Below, one piece after another: positions 1-9,201 of a DNA stretch of 64,000 nucleotides (positions are counted from its first letter, which is position 1; each line of letters begins with the position of its first letter). The stretch is from Qipengyuania sediminis (GTDB lineage Bacteria; Pseudomonadota; Alphaproteobacteria; Sphingomonadales; Sphingomonadaceae). The stretch spans positions 2,046,001 through 2,110,000 of the forward strand of contig NZ_CP037948.1 in assembly GCF_004358425.1 (NCBI RefSeq), read 5' to 3'. The notes beneath the pieces are model-generated. The model was given only the letters and a program-made list of their open reading frames with translations. It was not told the DNA's origin and searched no databases. A program made the translations under genes and the position numbers.

Positions 1-45
1 ATAGCCGATGAAGCCCGCGCTGCCCGTCACCAGAACCTTGCGCAT
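1..45 (-). CDS. NAD-dependent epimerase/dehydratase, UDP-glucuronate 4-epimerase type (first 15 codons only)
   Basis: The gene runs off the left edge. The visible codons read MRKVLVTGSAGFIGY, the first beta strand and glycine-rich NAD-binding loop of extended short-chain dehydrogenases. This spelling is typical of the UDP-glucuronate 4-epimerase (CapI) branch. Its ATG shares one base with the stop of the upstream nucleotide-sugar dehydrogenase (TGATG), so the two are probably translationally coupled. A UDP-HexNAc dehydrogenase followed by a 4-epimerase is the TviB-TviC or WbpO-WbpP arrangement that yields UDP-GlcNAcA and UDP-GalNAcA. The family call is reasonable from the motif; the substrate is inference. 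Confidence 0.7.
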   Translation of the reverse strand, partial: MRKVLVTGSAGFIGY

Positions 46-1286
46 CACAGGGTCCAATCAGCCTTTCCGGCCAAAACACCCTTAAGGTCCGCCAGCGTCC
101 CTCCCGGCGCCACGCTCTGGCGCAACACGTCCGCTCCGAGCGCGATATAATCCTGATGCGGCACCGCCAGGAGGACAAGATCGTAGGAGTTTGCCGGCAA
201 CTCGGGTGCGAGCGTCAGACCGTATTCGTGCTTCGCTTCGGCCGGGTCCGCATGAGGATCGTGAACGGTCACTTCATGGCCCCGGGCCGACAATTCCGCA
301 ATCAGGTCGGCGACCTTACTGTTGCGCAGGTCCGGTACATTCTCCTTGAAGGTCAATCCCAGAACAAGGGCCTTGCCAACCTTGCCGCCGCGCAAGGCGT
401 GAAGCCGGTCGGCGACCCAGGCCGCCATCCCGTCATTGGTGGCCCGCCCGGCGAGGATGACGCGCGGATCGTGACCAAGCTCCTCAGCGCGATGCGAGAG
501 GTAATAGGGGTCAACGCCGATGCAGTGCCCGCCTACCAGGCCCGGGGCGAAGGGCAGGAAGTTCCACTTGGTGTTCGCCGCCGCGAGGACATCCCAGACC
601 GAGATATCCATCTTGCCGAAAATCTGCGCGATCTCGTTCATGAAAGCGATATTAATATCGCGCTGCGCGTTCTCGATCACCTTGGCAGCTTCAGCGACGC
701 GGATCGAAGCAGCGCGGAACACGCCCCCGGTGGTGACCTTGGAGTAGAGCGCGGCGACACGCTCCATTACCTCGTCATTCTGCCCGGAAACGACCTTGGT
801 GATGCGATCGACGGTATGCTCTCGGTCGCCCGGGTTGATACGCTCAGGGCTGTAAGCGAGGAAAAAATCGTGGCCGCAGGTCAGCCCTGACACCTCCTCC
901 AGTATTGGTCCGCACACCTCCTCGGTCACGCCCGGATAGACCGTGCTTTCGTAGATCACGATCGGGCGCCGGCCCTCGGCTGCGGCAGCGCTCAGCATAC
1001 CGCCAACCGTGCGCGACGCTGCTCTCACGATTGAAAGGTCGGGACGGTTATAAGCATCGATCGGGGTCGGGACCGTGACGATGTAGAAGTCAGCGGGGAG
1101 GCAATCCTCAACCTCCCCGGCCAGAGACAGGCTGGTCGCCTGCAGGCGCGCGCTGTCGATCTCGCCAGTGCGATCATAGCCGCCGCGCAACTCGGCAATT
1201 CGCGCCTTATCGACATCGAATCCGATCGTCTCGACCGATTTGGCGAGGGCCACGGCCAAGGGGAGGCCGACATAGCCAAGGCCCAC
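45..1286 (-). CDS. UDP-N-acetylhexosamine 6-dehydrogenase (WbpA/WbpO/TviB family)
   Basis: NAD-dependent four-electron oxidation of a UDP-HexNAc to the UDP-uronic acid, in the cytosol. The protein opens with the GLGYVG nucleotide-binding loop, continues with GFDVDKARIAELRGGYDRTGE (a TviB/WbpO-like spacer), and has the catalytic cysteine in GGHCIGVDPYY near residue 254. The C-terminal UDP-binding domain begins around FKENVPDLRNSK. The start is odd. GTG at 1286 is the only standard in-frame start, but it cuts off the expected first beta strand: codons upstream read ARAVVV directly before the loop. A non-standard start such as CTG at 1319 would restore it; an in-frame TAG lies further upstream. 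It could supply UDP-GlcNAcA to the Wbp enzymes encoded further up the same strand. Confidence 0.9.
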   Translation of the reverse strand: MGLGYVGLPLAVALAKSVETIGFDVDKARIAELRGGYDRTGEIDSARLQATSLSLAGEVEDCLPADFYIVTVPTPIDAYNRPDLSIVRAASRTVGGMLSAAAAEGRRPIVIYESTVYPGVTEEVCGPILEEVSGLTCGHDFFLAYSPERINPGDREHTVDRITKVVSGQNDEVMERVAALYSKVTTGGVFRAASIRVAEAAKVIENAQRDINIAFMNEIAQIFGKMDISVWDVLAAANTKWNFLPFAPGLVGGHCIGVDPYYLSHRAEELGHDPRVILAGRATNDGMAAWVADRLHALRGGKVGKALVLGLTFKENVPDLRNSKVADLIAELSARGHEVTVHDPHADPAEAKHEYGLTLAPELPANSYDLVLLAVPHQDYIALGADVLRQSVAPGGTLADLKGVLAGKADWTL

Positions 1287-1398
1287 GACAACAGCACGTG
1301 CATCATGAAGAGGTGACAGGAGACTACCCTTTTGTCTGTAATAAATCTGCGGGCGCGGTCTCTAGGTGCCCGGGCCCGCCAAGGCAACGATGCGCAGC

Positions 1399-2640
1399 CT
1401 AGCCTTGGCGCTGATCACCTGCGGCGATAGCCAGTTCCTCGAGCATCGCATGGGCGAGCGTCTCACGGTCGTAGTAGGGCGCCGCCGCGATGCCATTGGC
1501 GCGATAACGGCGCAGGCTTTCCCGATCGCGCGACAAGCTGGTGATGAGCTCGACCAGAGCGCCTGCATCCTCGGGCATGAACCCCTCGCCCGACGCGTGA
1601 CGGTCGAGGATTTCGAGCGCTTCTCCGCGCACGCCGAGCGCTACGGGAATGCCCATTCCCATGCATTCGAATAGCTTGGAGGGGATGGTGGTCGCGAACA
1701 ACTCGGTGCGTCGAAGATGGATGACCGATAGGTCCAGCAGCGACCAGTAACGCGCGACTTCCCGCTTGGGCACTGGGCCGAGAAACCGCGTATTCGTCAA
1801 TCCGCGGAGAGATGCTTGTGCCTGCAGTTCCTCGCGCCTCGCGCCATCTCCAACAAACAGGAAGACGACGTGGCTCTGCGATGGATCGACGGACAGGGCG
1901 CTCGCGGCGTCGAGCAGCGTGTCGAGGCCATGCGCCATGCCATGCGTGCCGATATAGCCGACCACGAACTTGCCGCCCAGCTCAAGCTCGCGCAGCAGGA
2001 CATCGTCCTTGGGCTGCGGTGCGAAACGTGAAAGATCGACGCCGTTGGTGACTACCGCGATCTTGCCCGCCGGAACGCCGCGGTCCACCAGTATCCGCTT
2101 GAAGCTGTTGGTCACCGCGACGATACGGTCGGCGCGCCGATAGAGGAACATTTCGAGTTTCTGAAGCGCGCTAAGGACGATCCCTCGATCGCCAGCGCCG
2201 ACCGCGCGCAGAGACTCGGGCCAGATGTCGCGCAGTTCGAGCACCCACGGGCGCCGCTTGAGGAGGCTGGCCCACCAGGCGGCGACAAGCGTAAAGAATT
2301 GCGGCGAGGTGCCGACGATCACGTCGGGGCGGGGCAGGAAGGGCGCGGCCAACATAGCCATCACCATGAAGCTCAGATAGTCGACGATCCGGCGCGCGTA
2401 GCCGGCGTTTGGCGCCATGTAGCTCCACACCCGCACCACGCGGATGCCGTCCATGTATTCGTTTTGCCACAAGCGGTTACGATAGCCTTCGTAGACCTTG
2501 CCTTGCGGAAAATTGGGCGCGCATGTGACGATCGTGACCGCATGTCCGGCACGGACCCACCGCATCGCATGCTCATAGGTGCGGCTAGCCGGCGCATTCG
2601 ATTCCGGCGGGAAATTGTCAGTGAAGAACAGGATGTGCAT
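1399..2640 (-). CDS. Glycosyltransferase family 4, WbuB-like
   Basis: A 413-residue GT-B glycosyltransferase that should add one sugar of the repeat unit on the cytosolic face of the inner membrane. The N-terminal domain starts MHILFFTDNFPPESNAPASR, the opening of the WbuB/colanic-acid-type GT4 group. The C-terminal domain has GYIGTHGMAHGLDTLLDAAS and the nucleotide-sugar site around IPSKLFECMGMGIPV. The ATG at 2640 is chosen because the family homology begins exactly there; the open frame extends 70 codons further up into the preceding gene and is unlike any glycosyltransferase. It overlaps the heparinase-like gene upstream by 23 bases. WbuB relatives transfer N-acetylfucosamine-type sugars, but the substrate cannot be read from sequence. 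Confidence 0.88.
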   Translation of the reverse strand: MHILFFTDNFPPESNAPASRTYEHAMRWVRAGHAVTIVTCAPNFPQGKVYEGYRNRLWQNEYMDGIRVVRVWSYMAPNAGYARRIVDYLSFMVMAMLAAPFLPRPDVIVGTSPQFFTLVAAWWASLLKRRPWVLELRDIWPESLRAVGAGDRGIVLSALQKLEMFLYRRADRIVAVTNSFKRILVDRGVPAGKIAVVTNGVDLSRFAPQPKDDVLLRELELGGKFVVGYIGTHGMAHGLDTLLDAASALSVDPSQSHVVFLFVGDGARREELQAQASLRGLTNTRFLGPVPKREVARYWSLLDLSVIHLRRTELFATTIPSKLFECMGMGIPVALGVRGEALEILDRHASGEGFMPEDAGALVELITSLSRDRESLRRYRANGIAAAPYYDRETLAHAMLEELAIAAGDQRQG

Positions 2641-4303
2641 CGTCGGCCCAGGTGATGACGGCGGCGGCAGGGGTGCCGGGACGCAGCTCGATCGCAACTG
2701 CTTGCGTCCTGTGTCGCTTGCCGAACGCGAGGCTCTGCCAGGCAGGCTCCAGCCGCGCCTCGCCGCCCATGACCGCAAAACATATTTCCAGCGCCTCGGG
2801 ACCAGGCAGCCGGAGCCGGTAGGCATTGGCCGAGACCGCTTCGACCTCAACTGCCGCGTCGAGGATGAACCGGGCGGTCGCCGTTTGCCAGGACCCCGAG
2901 ACGAAATCCTCGACCCGCAACCCGCCCGGCGACATGGTCCAGCGCCGCCGATGGACGATATCGCGCGCCAATCGCCGGTAGCCGTCGTGCGATCCCTCGA
3001 GGGAGACGCAGCCCTGCCGGGCTAGCGCCGAAACCGCGAAGGGCCGGGCCCGCCGTGCGACCCGGAATCCGCCCCAGACCTCCGACGAATCCGCATCGTT
3101 CACCGTCAGAGTGCTGTGCGCGGGGGTTCCGCGTTCGCTCTGACGGATTTCGCCCGTGCCATATTGCGAGGTGCCGCCATTGACGATTACGCGGGACAAG
3201 CCGACCGATAGCTCGAAGCTCAGACTGTCGGCATGGGCGTGGCCCGGCAGGTAGTCAGGCCCGATCGCACCCACATCGCAGATCGCCGTCGCAGCCCGGC
3301 AGGCAAGACGCGCGTAGCCGCTCGCCTCCAGATGGATGATCGTACAGTCGTCGGCCGCAGGGTCGACGACGGGGACCGGCAAAACCACATCCAGGCGCTG
3401 CGCATAGGCGCGAAGCGATAAGAGATCGGCCGCCACCCCATTGGCGCAATCGTTGAACATCGCGAACCCGCCATCGGGGTGGGCCATTACCTCGAGCCAG
3501 CGCAGCATGGCCGAGGCCCGCTCCCGAAGCGAAGAAACGAGGCGCGCTGGCAGGCGCCCGGGGTATGCCCCGCCAAGGTTCAGGAGGTCGAGCACATCCG
3601 CGAGAAAGATCGCGTGATACATCGGCGAAAGCTCGAAATTGCCGCCATCGCACAGAACTTGCTCGTCCAATTGGCGGTCGAGGATCCGAACAGCGGTGCC
3701 TAGCCATCGCTCCGCCTCAGCGCCCGTGAAATAGCAGCCTGCAAAGGCCAGTGCCTTGGCATTGGCGAAAAGGTGATTTCCCAGAAGGTGCCATTCCGGC
3801 CGGGCCTTAAGCCAGCGGGCCTGCGCCGCCATGCTGTCTGCCGCAACTGCCGGCAAGGGCTTGCCGCCGAGCTCCCACTTTATCCAGTTCACCAGCCGCA
3901 GCGAGAGGGGATAAGGGTCCCAGGCCGGGTGCGCGCCTGACGGATTGGCTGCGATCCATTGCGCGATCACCTCGTGTTGGAGTGGCGTTCGCTGGTCATC
4001 ATCGGCAGCGGCCAGATCGTCGAAGTAATGAAGGTTGTACCGCCACAGCAGCGATGTGCCGGGCGCGGTCCAATCGATCGGCCAGCCCAAGTCATGCGTT
4101 TCGTTCAGAAAACAGAAGGTTCCGGGCGGGCTCATGGTAGGCGGCGAACGGAGCGGGTGGACCCACCCACCGCGGCTCATCGCCTTTGCCGGCGCGGGGC
4201 GCACCGCTTGCGGCCAGCGCGGCAGATAGTGCCGAGCACGCCCGATGATCTGCGCCGGCTTCAGGTGCCGGATCGTATGCCAGTAGATTGCCGGTCCAGG
4301 CAC
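2618..4303 (-). CDS. Heparinase II/III family protein (polysaccharide lyase-like)
   Basis: A 561-residue protein with an N-terminal alpha-helical toroid-type region (roughly 60 to 300, including NHLFANAKALAFAGCYF) followed by a heparinase II/III-like beta-sheet domain. The beta domain has the family signature GHAHADSLSFELS and NGGTSQYGTG. Lyases of this group cleave uronic-acid-containing polysaccharides by beta-elimination, and members are frequent in polysaccharide loci, where they may trim or turn over the polymer. The GTG start at 4303 lies one base after the stop of the two-domain oxidoreductase and gives VPGPAIYWHTIRHLKPAQI, the expected N-terminus. I see no convincing signal peptide, so its cell location is uncertain. 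The enzymatic role is inferred from family. Confidence 0.85.
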   Translation of the reverse strand: MPGPAIYWHTIRHLKPAQIIGRARHYLPRWPQAVRPAPAKAMSRGGWVHPLRSPPTMSPPGTFCFLNETHDLGWPIDWTAPGTSLLWRYNLHYFDDLAAADDDQRTPLQHEVIAQWIAANPSGAHPAWDPYPLSLRLVNWIKWELGGKPLPAVAADSMAAQARWLKARPEWHLLGNHLFANAKALAFAGCYFTGAEAERWLGTAVRILDRQLDEQVLCDGGNFELSPMYHAIFLADVLDLLNLGGAYPGRLPARLVSSLRERASAMLRWLEVMAHPDGGFAMFNDCANGVAADLLSLRAYAQRLDVVLPVPVVDPAADDCTIIHLEASGYARLACRAATAICDVGAIGPDYLPGHAHADSLSFELSVGLSRVIVNGGTSQYGTGEIRQSERGTPAHSTLTVNDADSSEVWGGFRVARRARPFAVSALARQGCVSLEGSHDGYRRLARDIVHRRRWTMSPGGLRVEDFVSGSWQTATARFILDAAVEVEAVSANAYRLRLPGPEALEICFAVMGGEARLEPAWQSLAFGKRHRTQAVAIELRPGTPAAAVITWADDAHPVLH

Positions 4304-4304
4304 G

Positions 4305-6440
4305 TCACGCTCGCAACTGTTCGGCAAGGTCGATCGAGATGCGCGATACTTCAAGCAGCTCTGCGAGCGGTATGGGCGAGGGCCCCCCGGCCTTCGCGGC
4401 GGCAAGGAAGGCGGCCGCGCAAGCCTGTTGCCCCTTGTCCTGGCGGAGCGTCGAAAGTCCCGCCCCCCGGGCCCACCCATGTGCGGAGAGTTTGCGGAAG
4501 TTGTCGAGAGCGAGGATGCGCCCTGCCGAGAAGACCTCCAGGCGCTCCTTGGCAACCGCCTTGTTGCCATTGGCGAAATACTGGATCGTTCCGATCGAGC
4601 CATCTGCGAAGCTTAGCGTCAAGACCGCGGTATCCTTTGTGCCGCCGCGCATTCCGGTGGCCCCCGCAGCGGTGATCTGGCTGCCCGCCAGATAGCGCAG
4701 AAGATCGACGAAGTGGCAGGCTTCGCCCACAATCCGCCCCCCGCCCGCCGAAGGATCATGCACCCAATGGTCCGCAGGGATTGCGCCTGCATTGACCGTC
4801 ATTGTCATGGCCCGAGGGCCGGGCGTGTGGGCGAGCAACGCCTTCATGCGCTGGGCAAAGGGAGAGAAGCGGCGGTTGAAACCGACCATCAGCACCGCAT
4901 CGGCGTGTCCGGTGTCACGGCATGCGCACTCGATCTCGTCGATCTCCGCATGGCTGAGGGCGAGGGGCTTTTCGACGAACACGCGCTTCCCGTTCCTGAT
5001 CGCTTCGATGGCGAGCCGGGCATGACTGTCATGGCGCGTGGTTATGACGATGCAATCCGCGGCGGGATCGGCAATCATCGCAGCGCTATCCGAAGATGCA
5101 CTGGCGAAACCGAACTTGCGCCCCAGCGTCACTGCGCTCAGCCCGCCGGACGAAGCCACGGCATTGAGTTGCGCGCCGGCGGCCTTGAAGGCTGGGATGA
5201 GCACCGATCCGGCATAGCTGCCGGCCCCGACGAAATTGACCACCCCGCCGCGGGTCATCGCGGGCTGGTCATCCTGCGCGCGGTTTGCTGACAAGGCCAC
5301 ACTGGCGGGGGCCGGCACGTGGGCCTCGCCCGATCCCGCGAAGCGAAGCATCACGCCGAGACAAGGCTCGCCGCTGCCGATCAGCGCATAGGCCTCGCCC
5401 GCGCGCTCCACTGGAAACTCCCCGGTACGCAAGGGTGCAAGATCGAGCTTTCCGTCAGCGAGGACTTGCAGAAAGGCTTCGAAATTGCGCTGCTCGGTCC
5501 ATCGCACCAGCCCGTAGGGATAGTCCTGCCCGCCCTCCTCGTATTGCGGGTCGTAGCGGCCGGGGCCATAAGAGCACGAAACCTGGAAGGTGAGCTCCTT
5601 TTCGTAGAAGTCAGCTCGCGAAAGGTTGAGCCCCGCCACCCCGACCAGCACGATCCGCCCGCGCTGGCGGCACATGCGCGCCGCATTGCGCACCGGCTCG
5701 TCGCTGTCGGTCGCCGCGGTGATGAGCACGGCGTCGATCCCGCGCTCCTTGCTGAAAGCCATCGCTTGGGCCACCGCGTCCACGTCGTCGCCCAGCGCCA
5801 CGCCTTTCGCGCCGAAGCTTTCGGCCATGGCGACCTTGGCGGGGTCGAAGTCGAAACCGATGACCTGACAACCGTTCGCGCGGAGCAACTGGACGGCAAG
5901 CTGACCGATCAAGCCGAGCCCCATGACAGCGACGGTTTCGCCCAGCGTCGGCGCGGCGAGGCGAATCCCCTGAAGCGCGATGGCGCCGACGACGGTGAAT
6001 GCCGCATCCTCGTCACTCACGCGCTCGGGCACCTTCGCGCAAAGGTTGACCGGAACGGTCACCAGCTCGGCATGCTTGCCGTTCGACACCACGCGGTCGC
6101 CAACCGCAAAGCCGCTTACCCCGCTGCCGACGTTTTCGACCCGCCCGACATTGCAATAACCCGGCGCCAGCGGCTGATCGAGCTTGCTCTTCACCGCCTC
6201 ATAGGTTGCAAGCACACCATCGGTGCGGGCCTTTTCGAGGACCATGCGCACCTTGTCGGGCTGCTGACGCGCTTTCTGCAGCCAATTGGCGCGGCCGAAG
6301 GACAGCATCATCCGTTCGGTACCGGCGGAGATCAAGGTAAGCGAGGTGGCGATGCGCAGGCTTCCGCCTCCGCACTGGGGCAAGGGCGCATCGACGACCT
6401 CGACGCTGCCGTCACGAAGATTCTGTATGACCTGCTTCAT
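4305..6440 (-). CDS. Two-domain oxidoreductase: zinc-type alcohol dehydrogenase fused to Gfo/Idh/MocA dehydrogenase
   Basis: A 711-residue fusion. Residues about 1 to 370 are a medium-chain alcohol-dehydrogenase-like domain (GYCNVGRVENVGSGVSGF, then the Rossmann loop VMGLGLIGQLAVQLL). Residues about 395 to 711 are a Gfo/Idh/MocA domain with loop NFVGAGSYAGSVLIP, the EKPLAL motif and a catalytic segment near GEACHFVDLLRYL. This architecture is known from polysaccharide loci and usually lies next to a heparinase-like gene, as here. Two pyridine-nucleotide domains in one chain suggest an internal hydride relay (oxidation then reduction of a sugar), but no reaction is established that I know of. 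Its stop is separated by one base from the downstream heparinase-like start. Confidence 0.88.
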   Translation of the reverse strand: MKQVIQNLRDGSVEVVDAPLPQCGGGSLRIATSLTLISAGTERMMLSFGRANWLQKARQQPDKVRMVLEKARTDGVLATYEAVKSKLDQPLAPGYCNVGRVENVGSGVSGFAVGDRVVSNGKHAELVTVPVNLCAKVPERVSDEDAAFTVVGAIALQGIRLAAPTLGETVAVMGLGLIGQLAVQLLRANGCQVIGFDFDPAKVAMAESFGAKGVALGDDVDAVAQAMAFSKERGIDAVLITAATDSDEPVRNAARMCRQRGRIVLVGVAGLNLSRADFYEKELTFQVSCSYGPGRYDPQYEEGGQDYPYGLVRWTEQRNFEAFLQVLADGKLDLAPLRTGEFPVERAGEAYALIGSGEPCLGVMLRFAGSGEAHVPAPASVALSANRAQDDQPAMTRGGVVNFVGAGSYAGSVLIPAFKAAGAQLNAVASSGGLSAVTLGRKFGFASASSDSAAMIADPAADCIVITTRHDSHARLAIEAIRNGKRVFVEKPLALSHAEIDEIECACRDTGHADAVLMVGFNRRFSPFAQRMKALLAHTPGPRAMTMTVNAGAIPADHWVHDPSAGGGRIVGEACHFVDLLRYLAGSQITAAGATGMRGGTKDTAVLTLSFADGSIGTIQYFANGNKAVAKERLEVFSAGRILALDNFRKLSAHGWARGAGLSTLRQDKGQQACAAAFLAAAKAGGPSPIPLAELLEVSRISIDLAEQLRA

Positions 6441-6506
6441 CGTCGAAAGCTTCGTTCCGCATCCAGTCGATCGTCGGAACCGCGTCCGCTTCCCGGGAGA
6501 AGCAAA

Positions 6507-7688
6507 CTAGTTGCCCGGAACGCCGACATGGCCGGGCTCCCCGCGGCGGCGGGCGTGTAGCAGAGCGAGGGGTGCTGGCAAGGGCGTCTCCTCCAACCGG
6601 CTAGCGACCAGCGCGCCGATGGCGAGCGAGGCCGTGAGCCCCGGGCTTTCGATGCCGTGCAGGCATACGAGCCGCGCGAGCCCATGATCGGCCGGGCCGT
6701 CGATACGGAAATCGGCCGGCGGATCACCGGGTTCGACCAGTTTCGGGCGGATACCGGCATAATCCGGTACCAGCTCGGCACTCTCGATCTCAGGCCAGTA
6801 CTCACCGATGCCTTGCACGAACAGGTCCGCGCGAGAGGGATCGACAGTGTAATCGTATGGATCGGCGATCCATTCGACATCGGGCCCGAACCGTACTTGG
6901 CCGGCGAGATCGATCGTGGCGTGAATACCCAGCGAGGCATTGGTTGGCAGGGGGTAGACCAGGTGCCGGAACGGCGGCGCAGGAAGCGCCTTGAAGTAGA
7001 TGCCGCGCGCGTAGCGGATTGTCGGCTTGAACCGATCCCCCAGCCCGTCGATCGAGCGGGCGAGCACGCCCGAATGGAGGCCCGCGCAATTGACGATAGC
7101 TCGCGCGCCCAAATGCGCGCCGTCGCCCGTATGGACGGTAAAGCCGTGCGGTACTGGCTCGATGCCTGTAATCGACGTGTTGCGGGCGAAGGCGCCGCCC
7201 GCGGCTTCCAGATCGGCCAGATAGCTCAGAGTGAGCGCGTGGCTGTCGATGATGCCGGTAGCCGGACTGAACAGCGCGATATCGCCACGCACCGCCGGCT
7301 CGCGCCGCGCGAGTTCGCCGCGACTCAGCCGCTGGAGGCGGCCGGCCCCTGCCGCCAGTGCGCGCGCTTCGATCTGCGCAAGGCCTTCCTCGGCACCCGC
7401 GCCGCTCGCGACGATGATCTTGCCGCAGCGGCGATGCGCGATCGCGCGTTCGGCGGCATAGCGGTAGATGGCCTCGCGCCCAGCCACGCACAGCTTCGCT
7501 TTCAAGCTGCCCGGCTGATAGTAAATGCCCGCGTGAATGACCTCGCTGTTGCGCGAGGATGTTTCCATCGCCTGCACAGGATGGCGATCGGCAACGATCA
7601 CCTCGCGCCCTGCCAGGGCGAGCGCGCGCGCGCATGCGAGCCCCACCGCGCCGGCGCCGACCACCAGGACATCGAGCGTGTCGGTCAT
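6507..7688 (-). CDS. lhgO: FAD-dependent L-2-hydroxyglutarate oxidase/dehydrogenase-like protein
   Basis: A 393-residue D-amino-acid-oxidase-fold flavoprotein. The FAD-binding dinucleotide motif VVGAGAVGLACARAL is at the N-terminus. The segment NSEVIHAGIYYQPGSLKAKL (about 48 to 67) is nearly the E. coli LhgO signature, and RYARGIYF, LGIHATIDLAGQ and GIRPKL follow in family order. LhgO enzymes oxidise L-2-hydroxyglutarate to 2-oxoglutarate. The gene sits inside the polysaccharide operon, 13 bases below wzx and 66 bases above the two-domain oxidoreductase, which is not its usual metabolic setting. It may serve the WbpB-type dehydrogenase of this locus (see findings). Another 2-hydroxyacid or glycine-type substrate remains possible. 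Confidence 0.82.
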   Translation of the reverse strand: MTDTLDVLVVGAGAVGLACARALALAGREVIVADRHPVQAMETSSRNSEVIHAGIYYQPGSLKAKLCVAGREAIYRYAAERAIAHRRCGKIIVASGAGAEEGLAQIEARALAAGAGRLQRLSRGELARREPAVRGDIALFSPATGIIDSHALTLSYLADLEAAGGAFARNTSITGIEPVPHGFTVHTGDGAHLGARAIVNCAGLHSGVLARSIDGLGDRFKPTIRYARGIYFKALPAPPFRHLVYPLPTNASLGIHATIDLAGQVRFGPDVEWIADPYDYTVDPSRADLFVQGIGEYWPEIESAELVPDYAGIRPKLVEPGDPPADFRIDGPADHGLARLVCLHGIESPGLTASLAIGALVASRLEETPLPAPLALLHARRRGEPGHVGVPGN

Positions 7689-7701
7689 CCCGCCAGTCGC
7701 T

Positions 7702-9201
7702 TCACGCGCGGGGGGGGCGAATTTGCGCGAAGAGGGCCCGCGATAAATCGCGAACGCGACGCCGGTCGTCGCCGCTCAGGCCGAATAGGACGTTGATCGC
7801 GATCAAGGCGAGAATTCCGCCGATATAGAACCACGGTGCGAGAGCTCCGGCCGCGAAGGTACCCAAAAGGCCTGCCGCGACCGTCACCGCTATGCTTGCC
7901 GCGGGCACGCCATAGTCCCAGGCGATCGGGTACACTCTTTGCGCCACCGAGGCTGAAATAATCAGCATCGCGAGCTGACCAGCCATCGCGCCGAGCGGAA
8001 CGCCGATGATGCCGAGAACATCGGAAAGCATCACGATACCCACGAGCGAGATCAGGATGAGCGCGCTGAAGCCGATAAGGTTCAGTTGGGGACGCTTGGC
8101 GAGATGGATGCCGATTTCGGTAACCCAGCCGATTGCTTGCAGTCCGAAGGCCATAGCGAGCGGAAAGACATAGGGTGCCGCGCCCAGATACCGATCGCCG
8201 GCGAGAAGGCCCGCCAAGGGCGCAGCGGCGAGCGCGAGTGTGAGCACCGTCACGCACATCACCGCGCTAAAGCCGCGCAGCACGAGATTGTAGGTCCGCG
8301 CGTGATCGGCCTCCTTGTAGAGGGCGTAAGCAAAGGGCCCCCAGCTCATCTGGAAGGCCATCGCCAGCATCGTGGCGATCGAGGCGAGCTTGGCCGCCGC
8401 GGCATAAAGGCCAAGCGAGGCAGCGCCGAAGCGATCCTCGACCACGCCACGCTCGACCAGGGGCGCGAGCGCGGCGATGACGGCGATCAAGCCATAGGGC
8501 ACCGCAAGCGGGACGAGTTTGGCGAACATCGCTGCGTCGCGAGGGACGATCAGCCATCGTCGCACCATGACCAGCGCCATCACCGCGAACACGGCACTGA
8601 CGCAGGTCATGGTCATCAGCGCCATCAGGGCCCCGAAGCTGTCGCTGCCGGCCAGCACCAGAAGCACGATGAGATTGGCCGCCGGCATACCCATCGCGAT
8701 CGCGATGTAGCGGTTGCGCTGAAAGGTCCATTTCAGGAGCGCCTGGCAGAAGGAAAGGATCGCGCTTACAGCCGCGTAGGCGACAACCACGGCCATCATC
8801 TGCCGGCTCTCGGGGCCGAGCAGATCGGCTGAAAGAATGCGCAAGAGCAGCAACGCAGCCGCCGCGAAAAGGGCCGCTTGTGCAAGCACCAGGACCAGCG
8901 CCTGAGTGACCGTACGCCGGCGCCGGTCCCTCTCTTCGTCTTCGAAAAACAAGCGGGCCACCGCCGAATCCTGGCCCCAGATCATCGCCAGTCCGAGCAG
9001 CATCGCCATGTAGAGCGCGAGGTCGAGGCGCCCGTAGTCGGCAACGCTCATGCTGCGCGTGAGGATGGGAAAGAGCAGCAGCGAGAAGCTCTTGCTGAAA
9101 GTGGAAGCCAGACCGTAAACCGCTGTGTCGGTTGCTAGGAAGCGCAGCCGTTGCCGCGTCGACCCAATCCGCGGATCGGGTTCCGTCCGCTCCGTCGTCA
9201 T
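7702..9201 (-). CDS. wzx: Wzx-type oligosaccharide flippase (polysaccharide biosynthesis protein)
   Basis: A 499-residue membrane protein with about 12 to 14 predicted hydrophobic helices. It begins after a short charged tail with TAVYGLASTFSKSFSLLLFP and LTRSMSVADYGRLDL, the classic opening of the PST/MATE-like flippase family. It should move undecaprenyl-diphosphate-linked repeat units across the inner membrane for Wzy-dependent polymerisation. The ATG overlaps the stop of the HisF-like gene by four bases (ATGA). A matching Wzy candidate, Wzc and Wza lie upstream in the same locus, so a complete Wzx/Wzy export route is encoded here. Confidence 0.9.
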   Translation of the reverse strand: MTTERTEPDPRIGSTRQRLRFLATDTAVYGLASTFSKSFSLLLFPILTRSMSVADYGRLDLALYMAMLLGLAMIWGQDSAVARLFFEDEERDRRRRTVTQALVLVLAQAALFAAAALLLLRILSADLLGPESRQMMAVVVAYAAVSAILSFCQALLKWTFQRNRYIAIAMGMPAANLIVLLVLAGSDSFGALMALMTMTCVSAVFAVMALVMVRRWLIVPRDAAMFAKLVPLAVPYGLIAVIAALAPLVERGVVEDRFGAASLGLYAAAAKLASIATMLAMAFQMSWGPFAYALYKEADHARTYNLVLRGFSAVMCVTVLTLALAAAPLAGLLAGDRYLGAAPYVFPLAMAFGLQAIGWVTEIGIHLAKRPQLNLIGFSALILISLVGIVMLSDVLGIIGVPLGAMAGQLAMLIISASVAQRVYPIAWDYGVPAASIAVTVAAGLLGTFAAGALAPWFYIGGILALIAINVLFGLSGDDRRRVRDLSRALFAQIRPPRA

